NCBI GenBank assembly: GCA_963708895.1
Contig: CAVPUE010000002.1
Span: forward strand, 372,001 to 436,000
Direction of reading: 5' to 3'
DNA: 64,000 nt
From: Bacillus_BD sp963708895
GTDB lineage: Bacteria > Bacillota > Bacilli > Bacillales > Cytobacillaceae
Part shown: in pieces, positions 27,512 through 35,006 of the stretch
How positions within the stretch are numbered: the first letter of the stretch is position 1
How the letters are laid out: each line of letters starts with the position of its first letter
The notes under the pieces: model-generated
Seen by the model: the letters and a program-made list of their open reading frames with translations, nothing else
Databases searched by the model: none
What the model was told of the DNA's origin: nothing
Translations under genes and position numbers: made by a program

Positions 27512-28435
27512 CTATTGTTTGGAAAGTACAAATTCATGTAGAAACTCATCAATCGCAGCTTCATAATCCGTTTTATTTTCATTTAAAGATTGGGCGTGAG
27601 CGCCATTTTCAGCAAGGAAAAGTTTTTTAGGACCCTTTTTCTTTTGATAAAGAGCTTCTGTCATGGAAGGTAAAATATAATCATCTTTTTTACTATGAAT
27701 AAACAAAACGGGATGTTCTATTCTGTGTACGGCAGAGATTGGTGAAATATCACGGAGCGAATACCTCTGTCTGATTCGTAAAAAGAAATCAGCAATTGGC
27801 AATAAAGGTTTAGGTGGCAAATGCATGTCTTTTTTCAATAAATAGGAAAGTTGTTCTTTGAAATCTGAAAAAGAACAGTCAGAAATATAAAAGTCAGCTC
27901 CATCCTCGACCGCACCAGCATATAAAAGCATCGTTGCGGCTCCCATCGACTCCCCATGAATGCCAAGTAAAATATCAGACCCTTTTTCTTTTTTCAACCA
28001 ATGGACAATCGTTTTTAAGTCGAATTTTTCATAATATCCATAACTAGTTGTGTTGCCACCAGATTCTCCGTGGCGTCTATGGTCATAAATCAAAACATTA
28101 AAACCCCGCTCAAGAAAAAGCTTCATATACTTAATCGAATTCACTTTATTTTCTGTTACTCCATGGGAAATAATCATATATTGGTTATTTTGATGGGGTT
28201 GTACTAGGATTACTTTTAAATCATATCCAAACGGGGAAGGAATCGTGATATCTTGTTTAGGGAATTGAAGAAAATCATCAGGATGGAATCTTCCTAATCT
28301 TTTTTCCCGATTCAAAATGGTTTGCTCATCTTTTTTCTTAATATACATGATTCGATTAGTGAAGTAGATGCCAAAAGAGGATAGAAACAAAAGTAATGAG
28401 AAAAGAAAGCGTATCAACTTAATGAACCGTTTCAT
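27512..28435 (-). CDS. yqkD: Alpha/beta hydrolase YqkD, copy A
   Basis: Serine hydrolase of 307 residues. One N-terminal membrane segment (LIRFLFSLLLFLSSFGIYF) is followed by the hydrolase core: YDHRRHGESGG, nucleophile elbow GIHGESMGA, catalytic Asp near FIHSKKDDYI and catalytic His in ENGAHA. The domain should face outward from the membrane. GGAGG lies nine bases before the ATG at 28435. A close paralogue lies upstream, separated by a MITE copy, so the pair is a tandem duplication. Substrate unknown. Confidence 0.88.
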   Translation of the reverse strand: MKRFIKLIRFLFSLLLFLSSFGIYFTNRIMYIKKKDEQTILNREKRLGRFHPDDFLQFPKQDITIPSPFGYDLKVILVQPHQNNQYMIISHGVTENKVNSIKYMKLFLERGFNVLIYDHRRHGESGGNTTSYGYYEKFDLKTIVHWLKKEKGSDILLGIHGESMGAATMLLYAGAVEDGADFYISDCSFSDFKEQLSYLLKKDMHLPPKPLLPIADFFLRIRQRYSLRDISPISAVHRIEHPVLFIHSKKDDYILPSMTEALYQKKKGPKKLFLAENGAHAQSLNENKTDYEAAIDEFLHEFVLSKQ

Positions 28436-28491
28436 ATAAACGCCTCCAATATGCTAATCATTATTGTTTAATTATATTGTAGCATACATAA

Positions 28492-28674
28492 AGGCTGTTT
28501 TCGTAAAGTTTGATGTTAAAATCCAAAGGCCGATTGTAACGTAGAAAGAGCTATTTTGCGCATTCGTATTGAGTTTGCAGCTCTTTTCTCAAAAATAAAG
28601 CCCAATGTCAATGTAAAATAAGGAAAATCATCTTTTTTTCTCTTCAAAGGCAACAATGTTTGAGAAAAGAGCCT
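28492..28674 (-). mobile_element. MITE-like element, copy 2 (183 bp), 6-bp target duplication
   Basis: Begins AGGCTGTTTTCGTAAA and ends TTTGAGAAAAGAGCCT, the imperfect 16-bp terminal inverted repeats. ACATAA flanks both ends directly, a target-site duplication. Two inner hairpins are visible: GTTAAAATC / GATTGTAAC (one mismatch) and AAGAGCT / AGCTCTT. It lies between the two yqkD genes. Confidence 0.88.
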
Positions 28675-28688
28675 ACATAAAAGAAGAA

Positions 28689-28713
28689 GCACTCGGGAAA
28701 AAGTTCGAGTGCT
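28689..28713 (-). terminator. Terminator of yqkD copy B
   Basis: The AGCACTCG / CGAGTGCT stem on the minus strand, followed by TTCTTCTTTT, lies downstream of the second yqkD. Confidence 0.75.
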
Positions 28714-28725
28714 CATATTATTTAA

Positions 28726-29664
28726 CTAATTCGCTTGCTGTGCCAAATGATTAAAAATAAATTTGTATAAAAATTCATCGACCGTTGCTTCATAGGATTC
28801 TTTGTTTTCATTGTAAGAACAGGCATGGAATCCATTTTCAGCAAGATATAATTGTTTTGGGCCTTTTTTTCGCTGATAAAGTGCTTCCGTCATGTAAGGT
28901 AGAATAAAATCATCCTTCTTGCTGTGAATGAATAAAACCGGTTTTTCAATTTTATCAATGACAGAAATAGGAGAGATATCGCCGACCGTATATTTATCTC
29001 GTAATCGTAAGAAAAAATTGGATATCGGTAAAACAAGATTTGGTGGAATTCTGACTTCTTTTTTGATTAAATAGCTTACTAACTCTTTAAAATCAGAAAA
29101 AGGACAATCGGCAATATAGAAATCAGCCCCGTCTTCTAGCATTCCAGCATATAAAAGTAACGTTGCGGCCCCCATGGATTCCCCGTGAATTCCCAATAAG
29201 AGGTTTGCACCGACTTCTTTCTTTAACCAATGAACAATTGCCTGTAAATCATATTTTTCATAATAACCATAGCTAGTGGTTTTGCCACCTGATTCACCGT
29301 GTCTACGATGATCATATAATAGGACATTAAAGCCTCTGTCTAAAAAGTACTGAACATACTTGATTGAGCTTATTTTATTTTCTGTGACTCCATGTGAAAT
29401 AATAATATAACGATTTGAGACTCGAGGTTCAACAATCAACATTTTTAATGGGTAGCCAAATGGAGAAGGGATTGTTATTTTTCTTTTCTTTAAAGTGTTA
29501 AATTCGTCAGGATTCATTCTCCCGGCACTCTTTTCACGCTGAATGATCATATCATCATCTTTTATCTTCATATACATGAGACGATTTGTCATATAAATGC
29601 CGAATGAAGAAAGACATAGTGCAGCGGAAAGAGACAATTGAGCAACTTTTTTCTTATTCATCAT
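28726..29664 (-). CDS. yqkD: Alpha/beta hydrolase YqkD, copy B
   Basis: 312-residue paralogue of copy A with the same layout: membrane segment at residues 8-27, YDHRRHGESGG, GIHGESMGA with the nucleophile Ser, FIHSKKDDFI, and His in ENGFHA. By eye about two thirds of residues match copy A. The start at 29664 (MMNKKK) has GGAGG six bases upstream; the longer frame starting at 29679 would translate that site. All catalytic residues are kept in both copies, so both may be active. Confidence 0.88.
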   Translation of the reverse strand: MMNKKKVAQLSLSAALCLSSFGIYMTNRLMYMKIKDDDMIIQREKSAGRMNPDEFNTLKKRKITIPSPFGYPLKMLIVEPRVSNRYIIISHGVTENKISSIKYVQYFLDRGFNVLLYDHRRHGESGGKTTSYGYYEKYDLQAIVHWLKKEVGANLLLGIHGESMGAATLLLYAGMLEDGADFYIADCPFSDFKELVSYLIKKEVRIPPNLVLPISNFFLRLRDKYTVGDISPISVIDKIEKPVLFIHSKKDDFILPYMTEALYQRKKGPKQLYLAENGFHACSYNENKESYEATVDEFLYKFIFNHLAQQAN

Positions 29665-29794
29665 GGTATGCCTCCGCATTTAAGTTATAGTTCTAAGATG
29701 GATAAAATGAAGAGAAATTATGCAGGAGATTGTTTCTTCGGCAACTAGAAATGCTATACTAGAATCAACATTTAAAATAAAGAGGGATTTTGCC

Positions 29795-30031
29795 ATGAAG
29801 AAAAAACAAGAAAAAAGAATTGTTGAAAAACCCGCTACATTGGGTGATCTCTTAAATAAGGATCTTGTTAATGAACTAAAGGAAAAGAAAAAAGAGTTAG
29901 AGAATCAGGAAGCACAAAAAATACAAGCTCAAGAAGAGAAAAAGAGAGAAGAACGCAGGTTAAAAGAGAAGAATAAATCATTTGAAGAATTGCTTAATGA
30001 AAGTGAGTTTAATTGGAAGGATTTTAAATAA
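29795..30031 (+). CDS. yqkE: YqkE-like small charged protein (DUF3886)
   Basis: A 78-residue, highly charged protein that is almost entirely predicted helix, probably coiled coil (repeated Lys/Glu, QKIQAQEEKKREERRLKEK). The conserved opening is PATLGDLLNKDLVNELK and the tail ends FNWKDFK. The start at ATG 29795 follows GAGGGATTTTGCC; an upstream ATG at 29720 lacks such a site. It corresponds to yqkE by position and pattern. Function unknown. Confidence 0.82.
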   Translation: MKKKQEKRIVEKPATLGDLLNKDLVNELKEKKKELENQEAQKIQAQEEKKREERRLKEKNKSFEELLNESEFNWKDFK

Positions 30032-30040
30032 AGGTAAGTC

Positions 30041-30077
30041 AAACAGGAGGCCTAATCGTAAGGGTCTCCTGTTTTGT
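30041..30077 (+). terminator. Terminator of yqkE
   Basis: AAACAGGAG / CTCCTGTTT stem with inner CCT / AGG pairs, then TTGTTTT. Confidence 0.85.
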
Positions 30078-30086
30078 TTTAAAACA

Positions 30087-30270
30087 AGGCTCTATTCGTA
30101 AAGTTTGTTGTTAAAATTCAAAGGCCAATTTTAACTTAGAAATAAGCTATTTTGTACCTTCGAATAAAATTTGCAGCTCTTTTCTTAAAAATAAAGTCCA
30201 ATGTCAAGGTGGGTACAAGTACAGTCAGCTTTTATCTATCCAAAAGCAACAAAGTTTGAGAAAAGAGCCT
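30087..30270 (-). mobile_element. MITE-like element, copy 3 (184 bp), 6-bp target duplication
   Basis: Starts AGGCTCTATTCGTAAA, ends TTTGAGAAAAGAGCCT, and is flanked on both sides by AAAACA. The inner hairpin reads GTTAAAATTCAAAGGCCAAT with decay in the second arm. It lies between the 3' ends of yqkE and yqkF. Confidence 0.87.
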
Positions 30271-30291
30271 AAAACAAAAACGACAATCTTT

Positions 30292-31212
30292 TCAACGATG
30301 CTCTTGATAAACGTTTTTCTTTGTATAAGATTGAAGTTGTTTGAGTTCGTTCTTTGAGAGTTTCTCACCTTTAACGGCTTGTACATTCTTTTTCAATTGC
30401 TCTACAGTACTTGCACCGACAATAACAGAGGCAACGGTAGGGTTTGCCAAATTATATTGCAAAGCCAATTCGTTTAACGGTCGATTAAAATCTGCTTGTA
30501 GTTTTTCCACTACATAGGTTAATTCTGAAAAAGTGTAATCTAAATAACCTTTTTCACGAATGGATGGTGACATCTTTTTTATCATTTCATTACTCAAAAG
30601 CCCTCTTGCTAATGCTCCTCTCGTAATCACACGAATGTCATGTTGGTGTAAAAGAGGGAGGGCTTCTTCTTCTGGCCTTCGATCTAAAAGGCTGTATTGC
30701 ATCATGACCGAAACAAGATTTGATTTATGAGCATACTCCCGAATGACATTAGGTCGAATGGAGGAAATACCATAATAACGGATATATCCTTCATCTTTTA
30801 ATTCCTCAAAAGCCTCAATCGTTTCATCGATAGGATCAAGAATTGTTCCACCGTGAAGTTGATATAAATCGATATAGTCTGTGTTTAGCCTTTTTAAACT
30901 GTTTTTCACAGCTTCTTTTATATAAGACTTTGAAGGATCCCAGCTCCAACCATCTTTTTGCTGATTGGGGCGGTTACCTACCTTTGTAGCAAGAATGACT
31001 TTATCACGAACAGGTTTCAAGGCTTGTCCGATTAATTTTTCATTTTCACCAAAATCGTATAAATCTGCTGTATCAAAAAAGTTAATTCCTTCTTCATAAG
31101 CACTTTTTATAATAAACTCCGCTTTCGCAAGGTCAGTACCTAAAGACATACACCCTAAGCCGAGTTCTGAAACATGTAAATCAGAAGAACCTAATGGTCT
31201 TTTTTGCAACAA
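30292..31212 (-). CDS. yqkF: Aldo/keto reductase (YqkF)
   Basis: A 306-residue AKR-fold oxidoreductase. Family landmarks are LGLGCMSLGTD, the catalytic Asp/Tyr in FFDTADLYDFGENE, the Lys in ILATKVGNR, the His in YQLHGGT, and a C-terminal NADP-binding VIVGASTVEQLKKN. It uses NADPH to reduce carbonyl compounds in the cytoplasm; substrate unknown. GGAGGTGG lies just upstream of the start on the minus strand. Position before mciZ and nudF matches yqkF of B. subtilis. Confidence 0.92.
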   Translation of the reverse strand: MLQKRPLGSSDLHVSELGLGCMSLGTDLAKAEFIIKSAYEEGINFFDTADLYDFGENEKLIGQALKPVRDKVILATKVGNRPNQQKDGWSWDPSKSYIKEAVKNSLKRLNTDYIDLYQLHGGTILDPIDETIEAFEELKDEGYIRYYGISSIRPNVIREYAHKSNLVSVMMQYSLLDRRPEEEALPLLHQHDIRVITRGALARGLLSNEMIKKMSPSIREKGYLDYTFSELTYVVEKLQADFNRPLNELALQYNLANPTVASVIVGASTVEQLKKNVQAVKGEKLSKNELKQLQSYTKKNVYQEHR

Positions 31213-31266
31213 AACACATCCACCTCCTATCCCATTTATACCATATCTATTGGTGTTATGTGCCAG

Positions 31267-31296
31267 AAAAAGACATATCTTATAAATATGTCTTTT
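31267..31296 (-). terminator. Terminator of mciZ, overlapping its stop
   Basis: AAAAAGACATAT / ATATGTCTTTTT (31267-31278 / 31285-31296). The last codons of mciZ and its stop are inside the stem and loop. Confidence 0.8.
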
Positions 31297-31465
31297 TAGG
31301 GGAGACTAATAACTGTTTTTGGTATTCTTCAGAAGTGTGTACAGGTAAGGATTCAACCCAATCTGAAACAAAATGGAAATGATTAGCATACTCTTTTAAT
31401 TTTTGTCGAATTTCCCATGCTTTTCCTGTTAAGATGATCCCTTTTTCATGCACATAAATATTCAT
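31280..31465 (-). CDS. mciZ: MciZ, mother-cell inhibitor of FtsZ, with C-terminal extension
   Basis: A 61-residue protein. Residues 1-40 align with the B. subtilis MciZ peptide: KGIILTGKAWEIRQKLKEY corresponds to its KG-VVLVGKAWEIRAKLKEY segment, and FVSDWVESL to its YVKDWIS end. MciZ caps FtsZ filaments in the sporulating mother cell and blocks Z-ring formation. The gene is in the same place, between yqkF and nudF. AGGAGG sits eight bases before ATG 31465; a TTG at 31471 is too close to it. The extra 20 C-terminal residues are unusual, as the B. subtilis peptide is about 40 long. Sigma-E control is expected but I could not define its promoter. Confidence 0.85.
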   Translation of the reverse strand: MNIYVHEKGIILTGKAWEIRQKLKEYANHFHFVSDWVESLPVHTSEEYQKQLLVSPKKTYL

Positions 31466-31539
31466 ACTCAATTCCTCCTGTTCCTGTATGATAAAATATA
31501 TGAGTAAAAATAATTGATAGTACTAAGAGGGGTTATAAT

Positions 31540-32094
31540 ATGAAGAGTCTTGAAGAAAAAACATTATCCACCCAGCAAATTTTTAATGGGAAAGTGATTT
31601 CATTACAGGTAGATGAAGTTGAACTACCAAACGGAAAAAAGGCAAAGCGTGAATTGATCAAACATCCAGGGGCGGTTGCGATTATTGCGATAACAGATGA
31701 AAATAAATTGGTTTTAGTTGAACAGTATCGCAAAGCACTACAGCGGACCATTGTTGAAATACCAGCTGGAAAGCTTGAAAAAGGAGAAGAACCATTAGAA
31801 TGTGCGAAACGTGAATTAGAAGAAGAGACTGGATATGAATGTAAAAGCATAGAGTTAGTAACTTCTTTCTATACATCACCAGGCTTTGCGGACGAAATTG
31901 TCCATGTTTATTTAGCAACAGGTTTAACCAAAAAGGAAAATGCAGCAGGGCTTGATGAAGATGAATTTGTTAACCTATTAGAATGGAGTCTTGAAGAAGC
32001 ACAAGATGCCATCGAAACAAAACAAATATATGATGCAAAAACAGTATTTGCACTTCAATATTTACAATTACAAGAGGCGATCAAACAAAAATGA
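31540..32094 (+). CDS. nudF: ADP-ribose pyrophosphatase (Nudix)
   Basis: A 184-residue Nudix hydrolase. The Nudix box, GEEPLECAKRELEEETGYE, follows EIPAGKLEKG, the usual ADP-ribose pyrophosphatase context. It splits ADP-ribose to AMP and ribose-5-phosphate. AGAGGGG precedes ATG 31540. It overlaps the next gene by four bases (ATGA), so they are co-translated. Confidence 0.94.
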   Translation: MKSLEEKTLSTQQIFNGKVISLQVDEVELPNGKKAKRELIKHPGAVAIIAITDENKLVLVEQYRKALQRTIVEIPAGKLEKGEEPLECAKRELEEETGYECKSIELVTSFYTSPGFADEIVHVYLATGLTKKENAAGLDEDEFVNLLEWSLEEAQDAIETKQIYDAKTVFALQYLQLQEAIKQK

Positions 32095-33254
32095 ACTCAT
32101 ACTTTACAGACTTACATATTCATATCGGCAGGACCAAAAGTGGTAGAGCCGTTAAAATTACTGGTGCTAAAACATTAACGTTTTCTAATATCATTGCCCA
32201 TGCAAGAGATGAAAAGGGTCTTGACATGATCGGAATTATTGATTGTCATTCGCCAGAAGTTATTATGGAAATGGAAGAGTTGATGGGGGCAGGGGAGTTA
32301 ACCCAATTAGACGACGGCGGTTTAAGTTATGGAGGATTAACGATCATTCCTGGTTCAGAGTTGGAAATTTATGATGAAAGCTGTCATGGACCGATTCATG
32401 TTCTCTGTTTTTTGCGAACGATCGAAACATTAAAAGACTTTTCCAATTGGCTCTCACAGCATTTGAAGAATATTCATCTTAGCTCACAACGGATCTATGC
32501 GAGTGGAAAAGAGTTGCAGCAGAAAGTAAAGGAATTAAATGGACTTTTTATTCCAGCACATGTATTTACACCATATAAGAGTTTATATGGGAGGGGTGTG
32601 AAGACCTCGTTAACAGAGGTTTTTATACCCGAATATATTGACGCGATTGAACTGGGTCTTAGTTCTGATACCAATATGGCAGATGGGATTGTTGAGTTGC
32701 ACTCCTATTCTTTTTTATCGAATTCAGATGCACATTCGCTTGGGAAAATTGCTAGAGAGTATCAGGCAATAGAAATGCTAGAACCCACTTTTAGTGAATT
32801 GGAAAAAGCGTTGCGAAACGAAAATGGTAGAAGAATACTTACTAATTATGGATTAGACCCTTTACTAGGGAAGTACCATCAGACCGTTTGTGAAAAATGC
32901 TTGCATCCGTTTCATCCTGAGCGTGAAGACGTTTGCTCTCATTGTGGTCATAAAAAGTATGTAAAGGGTGTTGCTGATCGAATTGCAGAGTTGTCTATGA
33001 ATGATGGTCAAAAACCACAGCGTCCACCATATATCCACCAAATTCCACTCGAGTTTATTCCAGGACTTGGGCCAAAAATGCGAGAAAAACTATTAAATCA
33101 TTTTGGAACAGAAATGGCTATTCTACATAAAGTCTCTTTCGAACATTTGAAAGAAGTTGTTCCAGAAAAAATGGCAGAGTTAGTGGTACTTGCAAGAACT
33201 GGGGAATTAGAACTTTCCGCTGGTGGCGGTGGTAAATATGGAAAAATTAAATAG
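32091..33254 (+). CDS. yqxK: PHP-domain nuclease-like protein (YqxK, endonuclease Q family)
   Basis: A 387-residue protein that opens with a PHP-type metal motif (TDLHIHIGRTKSGRAVK) and has further ligands in GIIDCHSP and HIPAHVFTP-like segments. A zinc-ribbon lies near residues 262-290 (CEKCLHPFHP, CSHCGHKKY). A C-terminal helix-hairpin-helix (IPGLGPKMREKLLNHFG) suggests DNA binding. This is the endonuclease Q architecture, a nuclease cutting DNA at deaminated bases, described from archaea and some Bacillus. Start overlaps the nudF stop. Activity is inferred from architecture. Confidence 0.82.
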   Translation: MNSYFTDLHIHIGRTKSGRAVKITGAKTLTFSNIIAHARDEKGLDMIGIIDCHSPEVIMEMEELMGAGELTQLDDGGLSYGGLTIIPGSELEIYDESCHGPIHVLCFLRTIETLKDFSNWLSQHLKNIHLSSQRIYASGKELQQKVKELNGLFIPAHVFTPYKSLYGRGVKTSLTEVFIPEYIDAIELGLSSDTNMADGIVELHSYSFLSNSDAHSLGKIAREYQAIEMLEPTFSELEKALRNENGRRILTNYGLDPLLGKYHQTVCEKCLHPFHPEREDVCSHCGHKKYVKGVADRIAELSMNDGQKPQRPPYIHQIPLEFIPGLGPKMREKLLNHFGTEMAILHKVSFEHLKEVVPEKMAELVVLARTGELELSAGGGGKYGKIK

Positions 33255-33309
33255 AATCCGAAGTTTTGTTTGAATCTATTAATTCGGTAAATCGCGTCAT
33301 AGATTCGCA

Positions 33310-33348
33310 CCTCCTGCATACAATGTAGTAATTGATAAGCGCAGGAGG
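33310..33348 (+). promoter_or_regulatory. Sigma-E-type -10 and Shine-Dalgarno-masking hairpin of spoIIM
   Basis: CATACAAT at 33317-33324 is a consensus sigma-E -10, with ATAGA about 13 bases before it as a weak -35. CCTCCTGC (33310-33317) pairs perfectly with GCAGGAGG (33341-33348), the spoIIM ribosome-binding site. The first arm lies upstream of the expected sigma-E start point, so only read-through RNA from nudF-yqxK could form the stem. Confidence 0.55.
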
Positions 33349-33356
33349 AAAAGCAA

Positions 33357-33998
33357 ATGAAGAAAAAAATGTACCAGAGCGTTGTAGCCACCCATTTTCG
33401 CGAGCATTCCTCAATTTATTTATTTGTGGTTGTTTTATTTTTAATGGGGGTTATTTTCGGAGCGATCGTGGTTAACAGCTTAACCTTTAGCCAAAAGGAA
33501 GATTTAGCTTATTATTTATCACAGTTTTTTGGTGAAGTGTCAAATGGTAAAGTAGCAGCCTCAAAAGATGTGTTTGCTCAAAGTTTATTTGATAACAGCA
33601 AATTTATTGGGATGATGGGGATTTTAGGAATCTCCATCATCGGATTGCCTGTTATTTTAATTGTGTTATTTATGAAAGGCTTAGTCATTGGTTTTACAGT
33701 TGGTTTTTTAGTGAATCAAATGGGATGGAATGGATTTCTATTATCATTTGTATCTGTTCTTCCGCAAAATTTTATTATCATACCGGTATTTATTATCACC
33801 GCAACCGTAGCGGTTTCAATTTCATTAAAAATGATTAGAAGACAATTTATGAAAAAAATTAGTGAACCTATTTTACCCTTGTTAGGTAGGTACGCCTTAG
33901 TTTTTGTCGTAGCCGGCTTGTTTCTTGTGATTGCGGCATTGTTTGAAGCCTATATTTCTCCAAGTTTAATGAAAACGGTTATTGAAACAGTCTATTAA
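33357..33998 (+). CDS. spoIIM: Stage II sporulation protein M
   Basis: A DUF95 membrane protein of 213 residues with about five hydrophobic helices. Landmarks are the N-terminal HFREHSSIYLFVVVLF helix, LAYYLSQFFGEV, GLVIGFTVGFLV and LPQNFIIIPVFI. In the mother cell it forms the DMP machine with SpoIID and SpoIIP and drives engulfment. AGGAGG is ideally spaced before ATG 33357. Position between yqxK and fur matches B. subtilis. Confidence 0.94.
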   Translation: MKKKMYQSVVATHFREHSSIYLFVVVLFLMGVIFGAIVVNSLTFSQKEDLAYYLSQFFGEVSNGKVAASKDVFAQSLFDNSKFIGMMGILGISIIGLPVILIVLFMKGLVIGFTVGFLVNQMGWNGFLLSFVSVLPQNFIIIPVFIITATVAVSISLKMIRRQFMKKISEPILPLLGRYALVFVVAGLFLVIAALFEAYISPSLMKTVIETVY

Positions 33999-34051
33999 TG
34001 GGACAATGAATGGGGTGGAAAAAGTTGGATATTCTCATTATCAATTACAAA

Positions 34052-34066
34052 TTATAATCATTTTAG
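34052..34066 (+). promoter_or_regulatory. PerR-box-like site upstream of fur
   Basis: TTATAATCATTTTAG matches the PerR box TTATAATNATTATAA at 12 of 14 defined positions. It lies about 30 bases before a TATAAT that ends near 34095, and B. subtilis fur is PerR-regulated. Confidence 0.5.
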
Positions 34067-34129
34067 TTTGTTTCCTCCTTTTCATCTGTTATAATTGAGA
34101 ATGGAAGCGTAGAGGGGGAACTTTTCGTT

Positions 34130-34594
34130 ATGGAGACTAGAATTGAAAGAATTAAAAAGCAATTGCATTCATCAAGTTATAAATTAACACCACAACGTGA
34201 AGCGACTGTATCGGTATTACTAGAGCATGAAGAAGACCACTTAAGCGCGGAAGACGTATACCTCCTAGTAAAAGAAAAATCGCCTGAGATTGGTTTAGCC
34301 ACCGTATATCGTACATTAGAATTACTAACAGAGTTAAAAATAGTAGATAAAATAAACTTTGGTGATGGTGTTTCAAGGTATGATCTTCGTACAGAAGGTG
34401 CTGCACATTTTCATCATCATCTTGTTTGTATTGAATGTGGAGCGGTTGATGAGATCCAACAAGATTTATTAGATGATGTGGAAGAACTTGTTGAACGTGA
34501 TTGGAATTTTAAGATTAAAGACCACAGACTTACTTTTCATGGTATTTGTTATCGTTGCCAAGACAAGAGTAAAGAAAATGAAGACAATAAATAA
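34130..34594 (+). CDS. fur: Ferric uptake regulator Fur
   Basis: A 154-residue Fur-family repressor. The winged-helix part has YKLTPQREATVSVLLEHE and GLATVYRTLELL; the metal site has the His run HFHHHLVCIECG, and a second CxxC is in ICYRCQ. Neighbours spoIIM, yqzK and xerD are those of B. subtilis fur rather than perR or zur. It represses iron uptake genes when Fe(II) is bound. A PerR-like box upstream suggests peroxide control. Confidence 0.94.
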   Translation: METRIERIKKQLHSSSYKLTPQREATVSVLLEHEEDHLSAEDVYLLVKEKSPEIGLATVYRTLELLTELKIVDKINFGDGVSRYDLRTEGAAHFHHHLVCIECGAVDEIQQDLLDDVEELVERDWNFKIKDHRLTFHGICYRCQDKSKENEDNK

Positions 34595-34599
34595 TAGTT

Positions 34600-34638
34600 A
34601 AACCTTTTCTATTTTTTATATGATAGAAGAGGTTTTAT
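34600..34638 (+). terminator. Terminator of fur
   Basis: AAACCTTTTCTAT pairs with ATAGAAGAGGTTT (one G-T pair), then TTATTTTTTT. Confidence 0.75.
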
Positions 34639-34773
34639 TTTTTTATAGCAGAACTACCGATTAACGTAAAAATGCTAATAACCTTACGTTTCTTCAGCTT
34701 TTTCTATGTATAAAACTTGTCCGTCTTGGCATATGTATAAATGAGGAAATATGTGGGCGGAGGACGAGAAAAA

Positions 34774-35001
34774 ATGCAAAAATGGTTAAAAGTCATGTTT
34801 AATACTCTAAAAGTGTTTGTTTTGTTTACTGGATGCACAATTCTATTTTATTATGGTATTATGTGGTTAAATGAAGAGTATATTGAATACCACCGCTATG
34901 ATGAACCAGAAGGGTCTGCAATCAAAGTTACAGCCGCTTTAGAGGGTGAGGATCACCATTGGTTAGATCGGCTATTATTGTTTTATTTAAATGGGGAGTA
35001 A
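34774..35001 (+). CDS. yqzK: YqzK (DUF4227) small membrane protein
   Basis: A 75-residue protein. After a short basic start (MQKWLK) comes one membrane helix (VFVLFTGCTILFYYGIMWL), then an acidic tail with YHRYDEPEG, the family hallmark. The start at 34774 follows GGCGGAGG; the in-frame ATG at 34741 has no site. It ends where xerD begins, so they are probably co-transcribed. Function unknown. Confidence 0.85.
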   Translation: MQKWLKVMFNTLKVFVLFTGCTILFYYGIMWLNEEYIEYHRYDEPEGSAIKVTAALEGEDHHWLDRLLLFYLNGE

Positions 35002-35006
35002 TGATA

